Below are positions 11,470 through 22,035 of a stretch of 64,000 nt of DNA, in pieces (the stretch's first letter is position 1; each line of letters opens with the position of its first letter). The stretch covers positions 17,044,945-17,108,944 of the forward strand of contig NC_087079.1 of NCBI RefSeq assembly GCF_026151205.1. The letters are read 5' to 3'. This DNA comes from Bolinopsis microptera. Lineage: Eukaryota > Ctenophora > Tentaculata > Lobata > Bolinopsidae. Position numbers and translations under genes: made by a program. Under the pieces are notes generated by a model. That model was not told the origin of the DNA and did not search any database. It worked only from the letters and a program-made list of their open reading frames with translations.

Positions 11470-11975
11470 GTGTCTCGTGAAACTTTTGTTCAAAATCGAC
11501 TTTTTAGATGTTCCTGATAGAGAAAAGTTATTTCCATCAGTTGCTTTTGGCTCTATCAAAAAATATTGTTCACAGCCAAAGTTATAAACGCTGGTCAAAG
11601 GTCAGCGCTAATATAAATGATAAAGTAATTGTATTGCGCGAGCGATTTTCTATCGGCATCGCACGTAGTAAAAATGGAGTTTATCTCGCGAAGTGAAAAT
11701 CGAGTCTAAAAACCCTTTTCCTCCAACAGTTTTTGATTGATCACCCTGAAATTTCAGAATATGTTCTAGTGATAATTTAAAAGAGAAATTGTTCAAACAA
11801 AATTTTGAGATAGGCCTTAAAAAGGTTTTTATAAGAATTTGTTGGAGGACTTCGCCGCTTCGACGCGCCGCGCGAACTAGCATTCTTGCTTCGCATCGTC
11901 GTCGATCGTTGCTCTGCTTCGCAAAGCAACCAGCAACGATCTCGACGGATTGACATCGTCAATCAAAAGAATTTG
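11470..11975. repeat. Two interspersed repeat modules shared with 36.6 kb and 41.5 kb
   Basis: 11480-11735 resembles 36576-36775: shared blocks include TTGTATTGCGCGAGCGATTTTC and GAAAATCGAGTCTAAAAA. 11840-11975 shares GGAGGACTTCGCCGCTTCGA and a GATTGACATCGTCAATCA-type end with 41541-41605. They are non-coding and probably parts of a non-autonomous transposon. Confidence 0.65.
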
Positions 11976-12059
11976 AAAATCTTGGACCTCGGCCATAAAT
12001 AATGTCGATAGCAGTCTACAATACGTAATTTTTGAGAAGAGTTGTTTTTTAACAGGCAC

Positions 12060-12714
12060 TTCATTATAGTCATAATTATCAATTCGATCATATTTCCGAC
12101 AAAATTTAGTTACAAATAACCATGAATTTTGATAATGTCAAAATTTATAGAAGAGGAAAAAAGACACAGTTTATGCGGTACACCCTGTATTAGTATATAG
12201 TAAAATTGTAAACTGACAAAAGCTTGATCCAGGATCCTCATTAGTTATTAATGTTATATTAGTAAGGATCTTTAAAAGTTTAAAATATTTTCTTCAGGTG
12301 CAGGGGTCCTTTCCTTAGCTTGCTAGCTTAACAGCTTTATTTTCCGACAGGTGGCTCATTTGTGGACAGCAAGGGGTGGGAAAATAGTCGTTCTAAATAG
12401 AAGTACTCCTTCGGATGCGAGAAAGGATGTTGTGCAAGTCAATGCAACGGTAAGTAAAAGGATTACCGCGATAATATTTGCAACACACGAAACAAGGCCG
12501 GTGCTAAACGAAATTATGTATTCGCCCAATGCAAAATAAATTGGTTATATAAGTTATAAACGTAGATACATTTTATAAATAAATTTTACTTAATTCACAC
12601 AACCCTTAATTCGAATTTTCAGTCGTCAACAAACTTATCGACGGGTGTACGGACGGGTGTACAGACCATGTTACTAACAACTTAATGATGGTGCCGGTGG
12701 TACTGCAAGACAGA
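12060..12714. other. No supported feature
   Basis: AT-rich. A 63-codon frame at 12351-12539 lies between an AG and a GTAAGT but matches nothing I know (see rejected items). Confidence 0.35.
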
Positions 12715-12950
12715 TACCGCCTGCAGGGGTCCGGACTCTAGGGCGTAAGACTCTAGGGCGTAAGACTCTAGGGTCTTAGGGTTAGGGTTAGGGTTAGGGT
12801 TAGGGTTTGGGTTTGGGTTAGGGTTAGGGTTAGGGTTAGGATAAGGGTTAGGGTTAGGGTTAGGGTGATGGTTAGGGATAGGGCGCCGCCCTAAAGTCTC
12901 ACGCCCTAGAGTCTTACGCCCTAGAGTCCCGGACCCCGCCTGCAGTACAG
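12715..12950. repeat. Fold-back element enclosing interstitial telomeric TTAGGG array
   Basis: About 95 bases of (TTAGGG)n with a few variants (TTTGGG, ATAAGGG, TGATGG) at about 12775-12870 are bracketed by inverted arms. The left arm is CTGCAGGGGTCCGGACTCTA followed by two GGGCGTAAGACTCTA units. The right arm is the complement, ACGCCCTAGAGTCTTACGCC through GGACCCCGCCTGCAG. The G strand of the array is on +. Confidence 0.85.
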
Positions 12951-13174
12951 TCTCGGATTGAAGAGTACACTGGAACGCGCCAGCTTGATACAATTGGTGT
13001 AAGGTTCATAATGATTAATAAAAATAATTATCTTTTCGAGTGGATGGATTGGTCTCAACTCGAAATCAAACAGGACATTAGTACGGCTTCTATAGTCTAT
13101 ACTCCTAATCTTACTTTAGTTGGTTTAACTTGTAGTTTTTCTTTCTTTCCCGCTGTTTTCTTATCTGCCCTAAC

Positions 13175-13270
13175 TTACTTAGTACAATTACTTAGTACAA
13201 TTACTTAGTACAATTACGTAGTACAATTACTTAGTACAATTACTTAGTACAATTACTTAGTACAATTACT
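13175..13270. repeat. 13-bp tandem repeat (ACTTAGTACAATT)
   Basis: Seven or so copies, one with ACGTAG instead of ACTTAG. Non-coding. Confidence 0.9.
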
Positions 13271-13349
13271 GCTCTGACTGTGGGAACTATTGATTCTTGA
13301 CAATTACTGCTCTGGCGAATGTAAAAACTTTTAGTGACCCTTGGCCTCA

Positions 13350-13925
13350 TTACTTTGATGAAGCTCATTGAAGAGCATTTCTTACATTGGGCCTAAGTTA
13401 TATAACAAAACAGTCAACATTATTAACAAGGACATAAAATACGTCACCACTTGCCTACAAGACAAATTCCTAAATTCATTTAAGTCTACAGTCAGCAAGC
13501 ATGTGCTTACTGCACAAGCACTTAACCCGGATGACAAGGACTGGAACAACTCAAATTTCGTACTTTAAATAATTTGGTACAACATACGTTGATCATAATA
13601 ACGAGCAACAAAACTTTAACCTCATAACAAAATATGACTATCTTCGAGCATTTTTTACAATGCTATCGATACCGCGCAATTTCACTGTCATTTACAACTT
13701 TTAAAAGATAAAAATATCACCGCGCATTCTTCAGACCCTGTGTCGCTGTTCTAAATTTATGTCAAGAGATAAGAGTTATTTGAATTGCTTAATAGTACTA
13801 TTTAAATTTGCTAATAGCATAATCATATTTAATACATTATTAATATTTTATACATTGTGTGCATATATTTATATTTGATTGTAATTAAAGATTTTAAGGC
13901 GTTAGTGCCGAGTAATGCCTTCGGG
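13350..13925 (+). mobile_element. 5'-truncated LINE 3' end
   Basis: The frame 13368-13568 reads SISYIGPKLYNKTVNIINKD and continues to KFLNSFKSTVSKHVL before stopping. This is the usual C-terminal 'GPKLWN...FKxxLKxHLL' end of LINE ORF2 proteins. The 3' UTR ends with GGCGTTAGTGCCGAGTAATG, a compact hairpin-like tail, near 13,925. Strongly 5' truncated. Confidence 0.55.
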
Positions 13926-14139
13926 TAGTGCTCCTCAATCAATCATGTTCCAATCTTTATTCTATCAGTTCTAATTCTTGCCACTAATACTAAGAGCTCC
14001 ACTCTCCAGCGATGGAATAAGGCCCGGCTTGATAAGAGCTGATAATGTACTGTGAATTAACTGCTTTTCCGTTTGTTACTTTTGGATTTCAGTTGTTCAT
14101 TTGGGAGTAAGGGTCGTTGACATATAACGTAATCAGATG

Positions 14140-14275
14140 AGGGGAGGGGGGTTTCCGAATGATTACGCTAGTGTAATATTGACACAATAGCTATGTGTAA
14201 AACTGATTAGGGGGGGGGGGGGTAAAAATGTTCCAAAAAATGATTACGTAATATGTGATTACGTAATATAAAGAT
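14140..14275. repeat. Poly-G tract and TTACGTAATA palindromes
   Basis: GAGGGGAGGGGGG and a run of 14 or so G at about 14,207-14,222 are followed by two copies of GATTACGTAATAT. No gene. Confidence 0.7.
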
Positions 14276-14499
14276 CAGGTTATTGTTTTATTGTAAAAGT
14301 TCTAATTTAGTTATAGTATGTTTTTTCAAAAATTTTAGAAAAACGTTGAGTTTCATTCTAAACGATCTTTTATTGTTGTATAAACTCAAAAATATGTGGT
14401 TTTCTAACAGTCGGTCTTCAACCTGATATTTTTGAACAGATTTAGATTCACAGTTCACAATTTCTTTTGACACTCTTACAATTTTTGTTTCCAGACCGT

Positions 14500-14562
14500 C
14501 TATGGTCTAGTCGACGAGTCCAACTCAGCGCGCGTCTTGGTAGGTTATAGTTATACAATATA
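14500..14562. repeat. Short conserved motif shared with 42.31 kb (hammerhead-like in part)
   Basis: Contains GTCGACGAGTCCAACTC, then GCGCGCGTC and TGGTAGGTT. The same string, with three or four differences, occurs at 42,310-42,352. GACGAGTCC and GTC followed by CTGG/TTGG recall the core of metazoan hammerhead ribozymes of retrozymes and Penelope elements, but the essential GAAA is replaced by GCGC. At best it is a decayed relative. Confidence 0.35.
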
Positions 14563-15354
14563 CACCTAAAATTACAAACTGTATGACTATGATGCATAAT
14601 AAGACAATCTTTAAGTTTAATTTTAATGAAAGAAAAATATCACATATTCAATATTACATCTATATCCAATAATTTACAAAGTACACTTTAAAATTTTGTT
14701 GATATATTGACAAATCTATTAACAATTAATCTAGTTAATCTGCAGTAGTATAATAGTTAGTAATAGTTAATCTATAGTGCACACTGAAGTTAGATTTTGT
14801 AATGACCGGTAGGGCGGTAGCAGGTAGGACAACTTTAAATTAATATTATGCGTATTTAAAAATTACCGTTTTCAAGTTTCAACTGAATATTCTTGAACAC
14901 AGTTAGTCGAAGTGATACCGTCATGATAAAATTTACTTATCACATCAGAATGGCAAGCACAGAAGAAAACATAAATTGCGCCTCCTAAATGAAAAACTCA
15001 TGATGAAATAATATACAAGCTTGAAGCTACACAATGTCTTTTAAAACAATAAATTTACACCTAGAATTGACAGTCATTTTGACCCCTTCAAACAACAGCA
15101 CTTGCTGATTTAGTCTTTTTGACTTTGATTGAGGCTCTGAAGTTTTTGTAAGATCTTGATAGAGGTGGAAGTGGGGGGAGAGAGTTTGATTTGTTGCTAA
15201 GAAACGGTCGAGGACGCACAAATTTTACCGGCGTCTCCCTGTGAGAGAAAAAAGTTAAGGCGAGTATTTGACCAGGATCTTGGAAGCAATCAACAAACAT
15301 CATAACATGACACTTTGACCATCCTAATTGTCGTTTTTTTTTACGCGAGATTTG
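14563..15354. other. AT-rich intergenic, nothing recognised
   Basis: Only chance frames, including a 64-71 codon minus-strand pair at 15.0-15.3 kb without family resemblance. Confidence 0.4.
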
Positions 15355-15805
15355 AAGTAGTTCAAAGCACTATACATGCTATAGTGCTATACCATGCTGA
15401 TAAGCCTATACATGCTATAGTGCTATAAATGCAATAGTGCTATTCAGCTATACATTCTAAGTGCTATCATGCTATAGTGCTATACATGCTAAAGCACTAT
15501 ACATGCTATAGTGCTATAAGCATGCTATAGACCCTATCAGGCTATAGTGCTATATTATGCATAGTGCTATACATGCTATAGCCCTATAATGCTAAAAGTG
15601 CAGATACATGCGATACCCTATACATGCTAAGTGACTATACAGTATACACTGATACATGCCTATAGTGCTAAAAATGCTATCGTGCTATACATGCATCATG
15701 CTATACATGCATCGTGCTATACATGCTATAGTTCTATACAATATTCATGCAATAGTGCTCTACAAGCTAAACATACTATACCATGATATACTGCTATAAC
15801 ATGCT
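15355..15805. repeat. Degenerate tandem repeat (CATGCTATAGTGCTATA)
   Basis: About 25-30 imperfect copies of a roughly 17-base unit with many indels. The array resumes at 16,310-16,395, so the fold-back at 15,880-16,300 appears to have inserted into it. Confidence 0.8.
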
Positions 15806-15879
15806 ATAGACGACAAGCTAAAGTCTCAAATAACGAGTAGTTCGCTGTTTATTAGTCTCATGATTGTAAATATACTGAA

Positions 15880-16300
15880 TAGTCTGGAAATTATTCCGGT
15901 TGGAAGAGACAAGGCCAAGTGAAACAAGGAAGTTAGGAGAAAGGCACATTTCGTCCCGGCGTCACGCCATCTTCAGGCTTTAAAATTGTTATATATGAAA
16001 GTATATAATGAATGCTTCTATACTAGTTTAAAATGCCAAATTGAAATTACATCACACTGAAATACCGGTACAAAACCTTACTGTAACCTGTAATTTCAGT
16101 GTTGTGTAAATTTCAATTTAGCATTTTAAACTGAGAATAGGACGCATATCATTTATAAACTAACATTATATAACAATTTTATAGCCTGAAGAATGGCGTT
16201 GACGCCGAAAATTTTGCCCTACACCCTAACTTCCCTTTGTATCAACTAGTCCTTTGTCTCTTCCAACCGGATAATATCCAGATATCAGTACACATTAGTC
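15880..16300. mobile_element. Penelope-like terminal repeat pair in inverted orientation
   Basis: The left arm starts CCGGTTGGAAGAGACAAGG and runs through GTGAAACAAGGAAGTTAG, GGCGTCACGCCATCTTCAGG and a TTCTATACTAG end. The right arm is the reverse complement with CCTGAAGAATGGCGTTGACG and CTCTTCCAACCGG. The arms are imperfect and meet near ACTGAAATACCGG (about 16,070). The CTGAAGATGGC...GCCGAAA motif is typical of Penelope-like element terminal repeats. Single copies of the same sequence occur at 54.84 and 59.54 kb. Confidence 0.65.
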
Positions 16301-16309
16301 AAATACATG

Positions 16310-16395
16310 TTATAGTGCTATACATAGAGCTATACATGCTATACTGTTATAACATGCAATAGTACTATCGTGCATACATGCTATAGTGCTACTCA
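16310..16395. repeat. Second part of the CATGCTATAGTGCTATA array
   Basis: Same unit as 15,355-15,805, separated by the fold-back. Confidence 0.75.
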
Positions 16396-16929
16396 TAATA
16401 TTTGTTTATTAAGTTGTGAGGTAGTTGATTTTTCTATTTGTTATTCCATTTCTTGTGGCTCCTAATGGGTTGAAAAATTACGACAACGGTTTTCAATAAT
16501 ATTATGTACATTAATACGTACGTTTAATCGAAATTCAAATGTGATTTTCAAACTTCAATTATAATTTTATGTATCCTTTTGTTCTTTTAAAAACACGTTT
16601 GTCATTCGAATAAGTAAAATCTTAATTGGGACTATCAGTCACATTTTTGCCGATCATAGTTTAGGCATAACGGAGCCTACATAGCCTTTCTGTCGATATG
16701 ATAATACATTAAATCAAATAATATATATAACAGATTTTATGAACTAAATATTAGTTATTGCTTAGTTTTTGGAATTTTGAAAATATTAAAGCGATAAAAA
16801 ATAATTAATAAAGGAAATTTTATCATATCCGTAAAATTCATTTTATTTTCCCGATCCATGACTGAGAAGTGCTGAAGGCACTACATATTCAAGTACAAGG
16901 TTAGCGAACGAGGTTTTTTTTTTGGTATC

Positions 16930-17190
16930 TGTAGCTTGCGACCGTACGGTTGCCCTTCCGCCCCCAGTATCGCCCCCACGTTTCTGGGCCTGCGCAAAGG
17001 TTATTTTGCGCGATAAATCTGAATTAAACAATTGTTGGCGCGCGGTGCGTGAACTGTTTTCCAAGTAAATTGTTATTTCACCATGTAACGCATCCCGCAA
17101 GGGACGTAACTGATAGCATAATAATTATTATGTTGAGTTAGTATTACAATTTTTGCCCGAGATCCGTTATCTGGTTTCCTATCTGTTAGT
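16930..17190. promoter_or_regulatory. CpG-rich probable promoter upstream of AMT
   Basis: This is an isolated CpG-rich patch (16,930-17,110) in AT-rich surroundings, with TGCGCAAAGG and TTTTGCGCGA (NRF1-like TGCGCA) and GGCGCGCGGTGCG. It lies just upstream of a presequence-like reading frame (+) and also contains an 85-codon minus-strand frame (17100-16843, MRDALHGEITIYLENSSRTA...). The latter could be the first exon of a divergent gene or chance. I see no TATA box. Inference from composition and position only. Confidence 0.3.
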
Positions 17191-17192
17191 CA

Positions 17193-17275
17193 ATGTTTGG
17201 GTTACTGAGGCCGAAAATTCTCTGAGAAGCAGTCGACATATTCTCCTGAGAAGAAACTTTTCATCCATCGAAGAG
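17193..17275 (+). CDS. AMT: Candidate AMT exon 1: mitochondrial presequence (frame uncertain)
   Basis: An ATG at 17193 starts MFGLLRPKIL and stops. The overlapping frame continues SLRSSRHILLRRNFSSIEE up to a strong donor (GAG|GTAAGT, end 17275). Arg/Ser/Leu-rich with no acids before the last two residues, this is what a mitochondrial targeting peptide looks like. A single base difference would join the ATG to it. It sits upstream of the T-protein exons, after a CpG-rich patch. No N-terminal T-protein residues are encoded here, so the assignment rests on composition and position. Confidence 0.3.
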
Positions 17276-17280
17276 GTAAG

Positions 17281-19600
17281 TTCAGTGGTCAACATTATAT
17301 TGGAAGTGGGTGGGGGGTATCGCAACAATAAACTATGCCAATTTTAATCAATTAAACTGAATTAAAAGTTGATGCAGAACTATATTGAATCAAATCAGAT
17401 AATTAAACCTAAAACATCATAACACGTATTATCGTAAACCATTTCTTTCTTACAAAAATTGATAAATTAAAACATGAAATGGAAATAATGTGCTAGTATA
17501 GCCGCCCATATGGTTAGCAACTGACACAATCGTCAGTACTAACCCTGACAGGATGCGGATTCTAAAGGGTGATGTGAAAAAATATCCAGCAACAAACACC
17601 TCTAAATCATCTCAAAACAAATCTATTCAGAAAAAATTAAAACTTTGAATTATATCAATATAGTAATCAAGGATAATGATAATTACCACACACGATTAAC
17701 AATCAACCACCAGAAAAGCACTACAAAAGAATCCCATATCGGATCATGGTAAGGTTTATTGAGATATTACACACTTGCACTAATAAATAAAGATCGATTA
17801 TAAGCTAAGGTACAAATACCTAGCAAAATGTTGACTAATTATCAAATTATGCTCCCATCACTTCATATTATAACATAAAAAACCGGTTTTATTTTTTTTA
17901 GCGACATGAAGCTTATAATAAATTATGCGTTACTTTGTTTGTTTGTTTTATAGAACCCGTCCCCAAACTCGAAGTTTCGACACATTGGGCATTACAACCC
18001 TTCATTCAATTTCCGAAATACTTGGGATTACGTGTGACAAAATTGTCATTGCCCCCAAAGTTGTTAGAGGTGTAGTTTCACTCTTCTAATAGTCGAACCC
18101 TGCGTATATAGAAAGTGAAATTGATTTTATAGTTTATTCTTCGAGCAATAAGTCTAGCTGATCCTGTAAACAATGCTGTTTGGGGGGCTGTATCAATATG
18201 TTACTACATACTAGAGGACTCAAGCTTTTTCGAACTACTTCTTAAAAATCGATAGGGGAACAGATTTCAAATGGTTATTGGACATCTTGGCATTTCACGT
18301 AAATGTTAATCTTTTTAAACATTATATCAATTTTTTTTCATTCTGAGATATGCATTTTTATAAGAACATGACCGTCCCAGTGCAAGTTTGCTGCCAAAAA
18401 GATGTCCCCGATGCTGTACAATCAATATCCGACCATCATTTCAAAAACACCTATACCTGGTGTATTATTGGGTCGTCTTAACTTTATAAGAGACAGTTCT
18501 GGCCACAGTAAAGTTTTTGTTTTCATTAGGGACATTTCCATGAACAAGCGGGAATTTTCTTGGAAAAAAGTAGAAACCTGGAGAAGATACCCTAGTGATC
18601 ATAAGAAATTATCATGTATAAACAGTATTCTCAGAGAACATTAAATAGGGGCCCTAACATCACTAAGGTAGTCATCACTAATCCACGATTCCAGGGGATT
18701 ACGGAGTTGATGAATCCGAAGAACAACACTGGAACATGGGAACAAAAAGTGGAATTTATGTTCGCCCTAATAAGCCATGAATGGTGCCCACAATAATTGT
18801 AACTGATAGATAACCAATCTAGGTATATGGGGCAAAAACATCGCAATCGCACAAAAATGACCCCGTTTTCATGGAATGAACGGAAAATGAACGCAAATTA
18901 ATATTTGGTTCAAAATTGGTCGGAAAAGAAGTTAATATTTGGTTCCTTGGACCAATCAACCAAGTTTGGGAATAATGGCCTGTCTAGAACCGGTGTAAGG
19001 GGTGGTCCAATTTTTTTCTCAAAAATCTCCTGAGTCATCTAGATTTTTGGGAAACCAATTAACCATTCTGAGCAACTTTTAGGAGATTGGTTTTATTTTC
19101 GTTCAATTATCCGTTCCTTCCATGAACCCGTCAAACGTGCTGTGGTAATTTTAAGCGACTTCCTGATGGCTCATTAAGGCCTACTTATAACTAAATCCAT
19201 CATAGGAAAACCGAATTGAGGCTTCCCAGCACTCAAATAATTAATACAGCCAAACTTCGATGTGCCCATGGTCAAAAATATGGATTCATCTACAGCATCT
19301 ACCGGGATTACTGGTTTTTTTTGAAACTTTGTCGGGTATTGCACTATTTTTCCCACGCTACGCGCGCGTTTTTAGTGTCCCACGCGCGCAGCAAAACAGG
19401 TCGTGACATGCTAGCAGTGGGTCCTTCCTACGGACTATAAAAATAGTCTCGTCATATGGAAAAAGAAAAAGTCTCGCTTTTATTGAGACAACAAACAAAT
19501 TCAACACAACCCAGCCGGGGCTTGAATTATTCTCTTTTCGTGCCCTCCATAAGAGTTCAAAACGGTAATAAACATAACAAATCCACACAGCGACTTCACG
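17281..19600. other. Presumed first AMT intron or intergenic; no exon seen
   Basis: AT-rich. It includes an 80-codon frame (18402-18644) and smaller ones without recognisable similarity. Confidence 0.35.
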
Positions 19601-19621
19601 GAGCATTAAAGATTGTTTCAG

Positions 19622-19735
19622 CTGACGAAGACATCCTGATGAATTCCACCAGAAAAAGGTGGAAAATGGTGGACTTTGCTTGATGGGCACTTCCGGTTTC
19701 CACCCGGACTTATCTCAATGTGAGTCAACATCTCC
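19622..19735 (+). pseudogene. AMT: Possible decayed AMT exon 2 (GGKMV.FAGW.LPV region)
   Basis: After an acceptor-like TTGTTTCAG the + strand reads WKMVDFA, a TGA, WALPVSTR, then NVSQHLHTRR. T-proteins have GGKMV(x)FAGW(x)(M/L)PVQY and, about 20 residues on, SHLHTR directly before the FDVSHM exon, with nearly the same spacing. One base (TGA for GGA) and one missing A in GGTGGAAAATGG separate it from an open frame. No donor GT follows HTR. Either a broken or mis-sequenced exon, a decayed duplicate, or coincidence. Confidence 0.3.
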
Positions 19736-20514
19736 ATACAAGACGGAATTTAATCTATTTTCTTAAATTTAATCTGTGTCAGTGTCTTTCAATACGCAGA
19801 AAAATTTTAATAGAATTACGTCCGTTTTCTCGACATTCCGCTTTCATGCTCTGATCAGTACAACTTTAAAACAAAATATTTTTTGTCAAAATCTTTAATT
19901 TAACACTTTATTTTTAAGTTATATTAAAAAGATAAATTCAAATCTTATGATATTGGTTATTAATCTTAACAGCTACTAATTGTAAGATTAATATTTTACA
20001 TTTGTATTCCTTGTATTCCCCTGTATTCCATGAATTCCTTTATTCATGATATGTGGAACGCTTGAGATAAAGTTCATTGTTACAGAATATTAACTAGACT
20101 TTTATCTGTGTAGGATATTGAAAGCAAAAAATACCTATACTCATGTCTTCTACACGCATAGTACAATATTCAAAGCTAAAATGTGACATTTTCAATGAAA
20201 CGTAATGCTTTTTGAATCTGCTGCGGGCAAATGACGTACGCATGGGCCAAATTTCTTATTCATTCAAGAATCCAGGCTTAAGAAGATCACAACGGATATA
20301 AAATTAAATAACACTTTGGTAAAATGGAAAACCGCACATAATGTATAAATATAATGAGTATGAAATATTTGCCGAATTTAAACGGTATTATACTATTTAC
20401 TAATTCATCAAACCAGTAAACCTTACAGCCACAAGTATAATTACCAGCACATGCCATAAAGGGCTAAGAGTTTTTTGGTAGTTTTTGAGATAAACGTAAA
20501 AAAACTACCCATTC

Positions 20515-20600
20515 TCATTTTTTTTTGGTCAACGTTAGCTTACCTATCGGGGGGGCCGGGCGGGGGGTAGTGGGGGGGGGGGAGATGGTTTCTATGAAGC
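20515..20600 (+). repeat. Poly-G / G-quadruplex-prone tract
   Basis: GGGGGGGCCGGGCGGGGGG followed by a run of 11 G. At least four G runs on the + strand. Confidence 0.75.
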
Positions 20601-21061
20601 GGTGGGGTAGGTGGCCAAGTTACGTAGACAAATCAGTCTATTGGAAATAAGTTGGGTCCCAGGTAACCTGCCCCTAATCAACCCTGCTTTTAAAAAGGGA
20701 GTGAAGACCAAAAATAGTGTAATAACTTGTTTTGGGCAAGTTAGCTAGCCATTCTTGACCTGCATATCTTAGTGGAAGTCCGAGATCCATGTTATATAGC
20801 CCTTTTATTGCATATTTTTAGAAACTGGGTCAATGCTTAAATGGCCTCCAAATCAGCATGAAAAAAAAAAAAATTAGGCCAAGAAATAGGAGTTTTAGAG
20901 CCCAAAAACGCGAATTAAATAGGTACTAATTATCTATAGTCTCTTGAGTCTTGACACCATTTTAGGGGTTATAACCCGGTTCCTTCAAGTTATGTATAAT
21001 GTACGAGAAACCCGCCGGGCCGCCCAACGTGCAAATTAGGTAAAAAGCAAAAGGTGCATAA

Positions 21062-21302
21062 GTAACCATGGTAAACGAGGTTGTTACACAGCGCACGTGC
21101 ACTGCAAGATTGTTAGAACGGCATTTTTTATCGGTTTTGCTGATTAAATACGTCGTTTACTGTTATCAGAGTGCGAGCAATATTTATAATCAGGTTAATA
21201 GCTGTATCTATTGGGTTCTGGTCAATGGATATTTTTTTAAGCCGTTAAAACTTGCTATCAAAGATGACTATTAGCTCCTACCTGTGACCACGGGTGTTTC
21301 TA
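21062..21302 (+). repeat. Interspersed repeat, inverted copy at 33.29-33.51 kb
   Basis: Begins near CCATGGTAAACGAGG and ends CCTGTGACCACGGGTG. The copy at about 33,285-33,512 is the reverse complement, with ACCCGTGGTCACAGGG and CGTTACCATGG at its ends and AACGGCATTTTTATCGGTTT-like blocks between. A small non-autonomous element of unknown class. Confidence 0.65.
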
Positions 21303-21499
21303 TTACAATTTAAACAAACGATCCGTTTTCATGATAATATGAGACAACAATACCAATACCGAATACCAACAATACAATATTGTTTTCTACATATTATCAT
21401 GTAACCCCCGATCTTGCAAGATCAGTGCTGGTGGGCGACCTTAAACACTAACTTCTACTTTGAAGAATATGGACTCTAAGCACTGAACCTTGATGAAAT

Positions 21500-21685
21500 C
21501 CCCTCCATCCCAACCAAAAACTAAGCGGCCATCGGGAAGTTAAGCAAGGATCAAGTACTTAACCCCAGGGTACCCTATAGTCAGCTTAACCTGCGACTAA
21601 CGCCGGCGAAAGGTAATACACTGGGAGACATCTTTGGGAATTTACCTCTTTCAACTACAATAGGTGCCAGCGTATTTGACTATAT
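21500..21685 (+). pseudogene. 5S rRNA-like sequence, split and degenerate
   Basis: CGGGAAGTTAAGCAAGG then TC and AGTACTT match the 5S rRNA interior around the A/C-box promoter (GGAAGCTAAGCAGGGTC...TTAGTACTT). About 60 bases later come GGGAGAC, TTTGGGAATTTACC and GGTGCCA, matching GGGAGACCGCCTGGGAATACCGGGTGCTG. An insertion of roughly 60-70 bases and several substitutions make it a pseudogene or a 5S-derived SINE head. Confidence 0.45.
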
Positions 21686-21732
21686 GGCATAGTCACGCCT
21701 GAATTGAGATAGAATCAGTGCTGTCAGTCAAG

Positions 21733-22035
21733 GGGGGGGGGGGGGGCCATTCCAAGTGCAGAATTTAAAAAAATTTTCTCTGACCACAAGCCGTGCCACG
21801 AAAACTTGTATCGGCGAGGAAACTTGTTTAACGTTTCTGGATGTGGGGCCTGATAGTAAACCATCCAACGGTGCAAAGACACTAAAACAGCTACGAGATG
21901 AAAGGGCCAAGATGCCCGGGCCCGTGAAGCCAGGGGGGGGGCCGGGGCAGGGGGGGGGGGGGGGGGGGGCGGGCAGGGGCAGGGTGGGGGGCGGGGCAGG
22001 GCAAGGGGGGGGGCTGGGGCTGGGCTGTGGGCTTT
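21733..22035 (+). repeat. Long G-rich low-complexity region
   Basis: A run of 14 or so G at 21,733, then from about 21,930 a stretch of roughly 100 bases of G runs interrupted by single C, A or T (GGGGCAGGGG type). Strong G-quadruplex potential on the + strand. A 94-codon frame crosses it (21756-22037), starting at a non-ATG codon and ending in Gly repeats. I do not consider it a gene. Confidence 0.75.

Noticed and set aside
12351-12539. 63-codon + frame bounded by CGACAG and an internal GTAAGT (HLWTARGGKIVV...), considered as an AMT or other exon
   Set aside because: GGKIVV recalls GGKMV of T-protein, but nothing else around it fits, and it lies far upstream of the presumed first exon. Treated as chance.
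12682-12993. Minus-strand frame with (NPNP)n repeats
   Set aside because: Translation of the telomere repeat, not a protein.
16843-17100. 85-codon minus frame as a divergent gene
   Set aside because: It starts with ATG in a CpG-rich patch, but there is no similarity and no clear donor. Kept only as a remark in the promoter entry.
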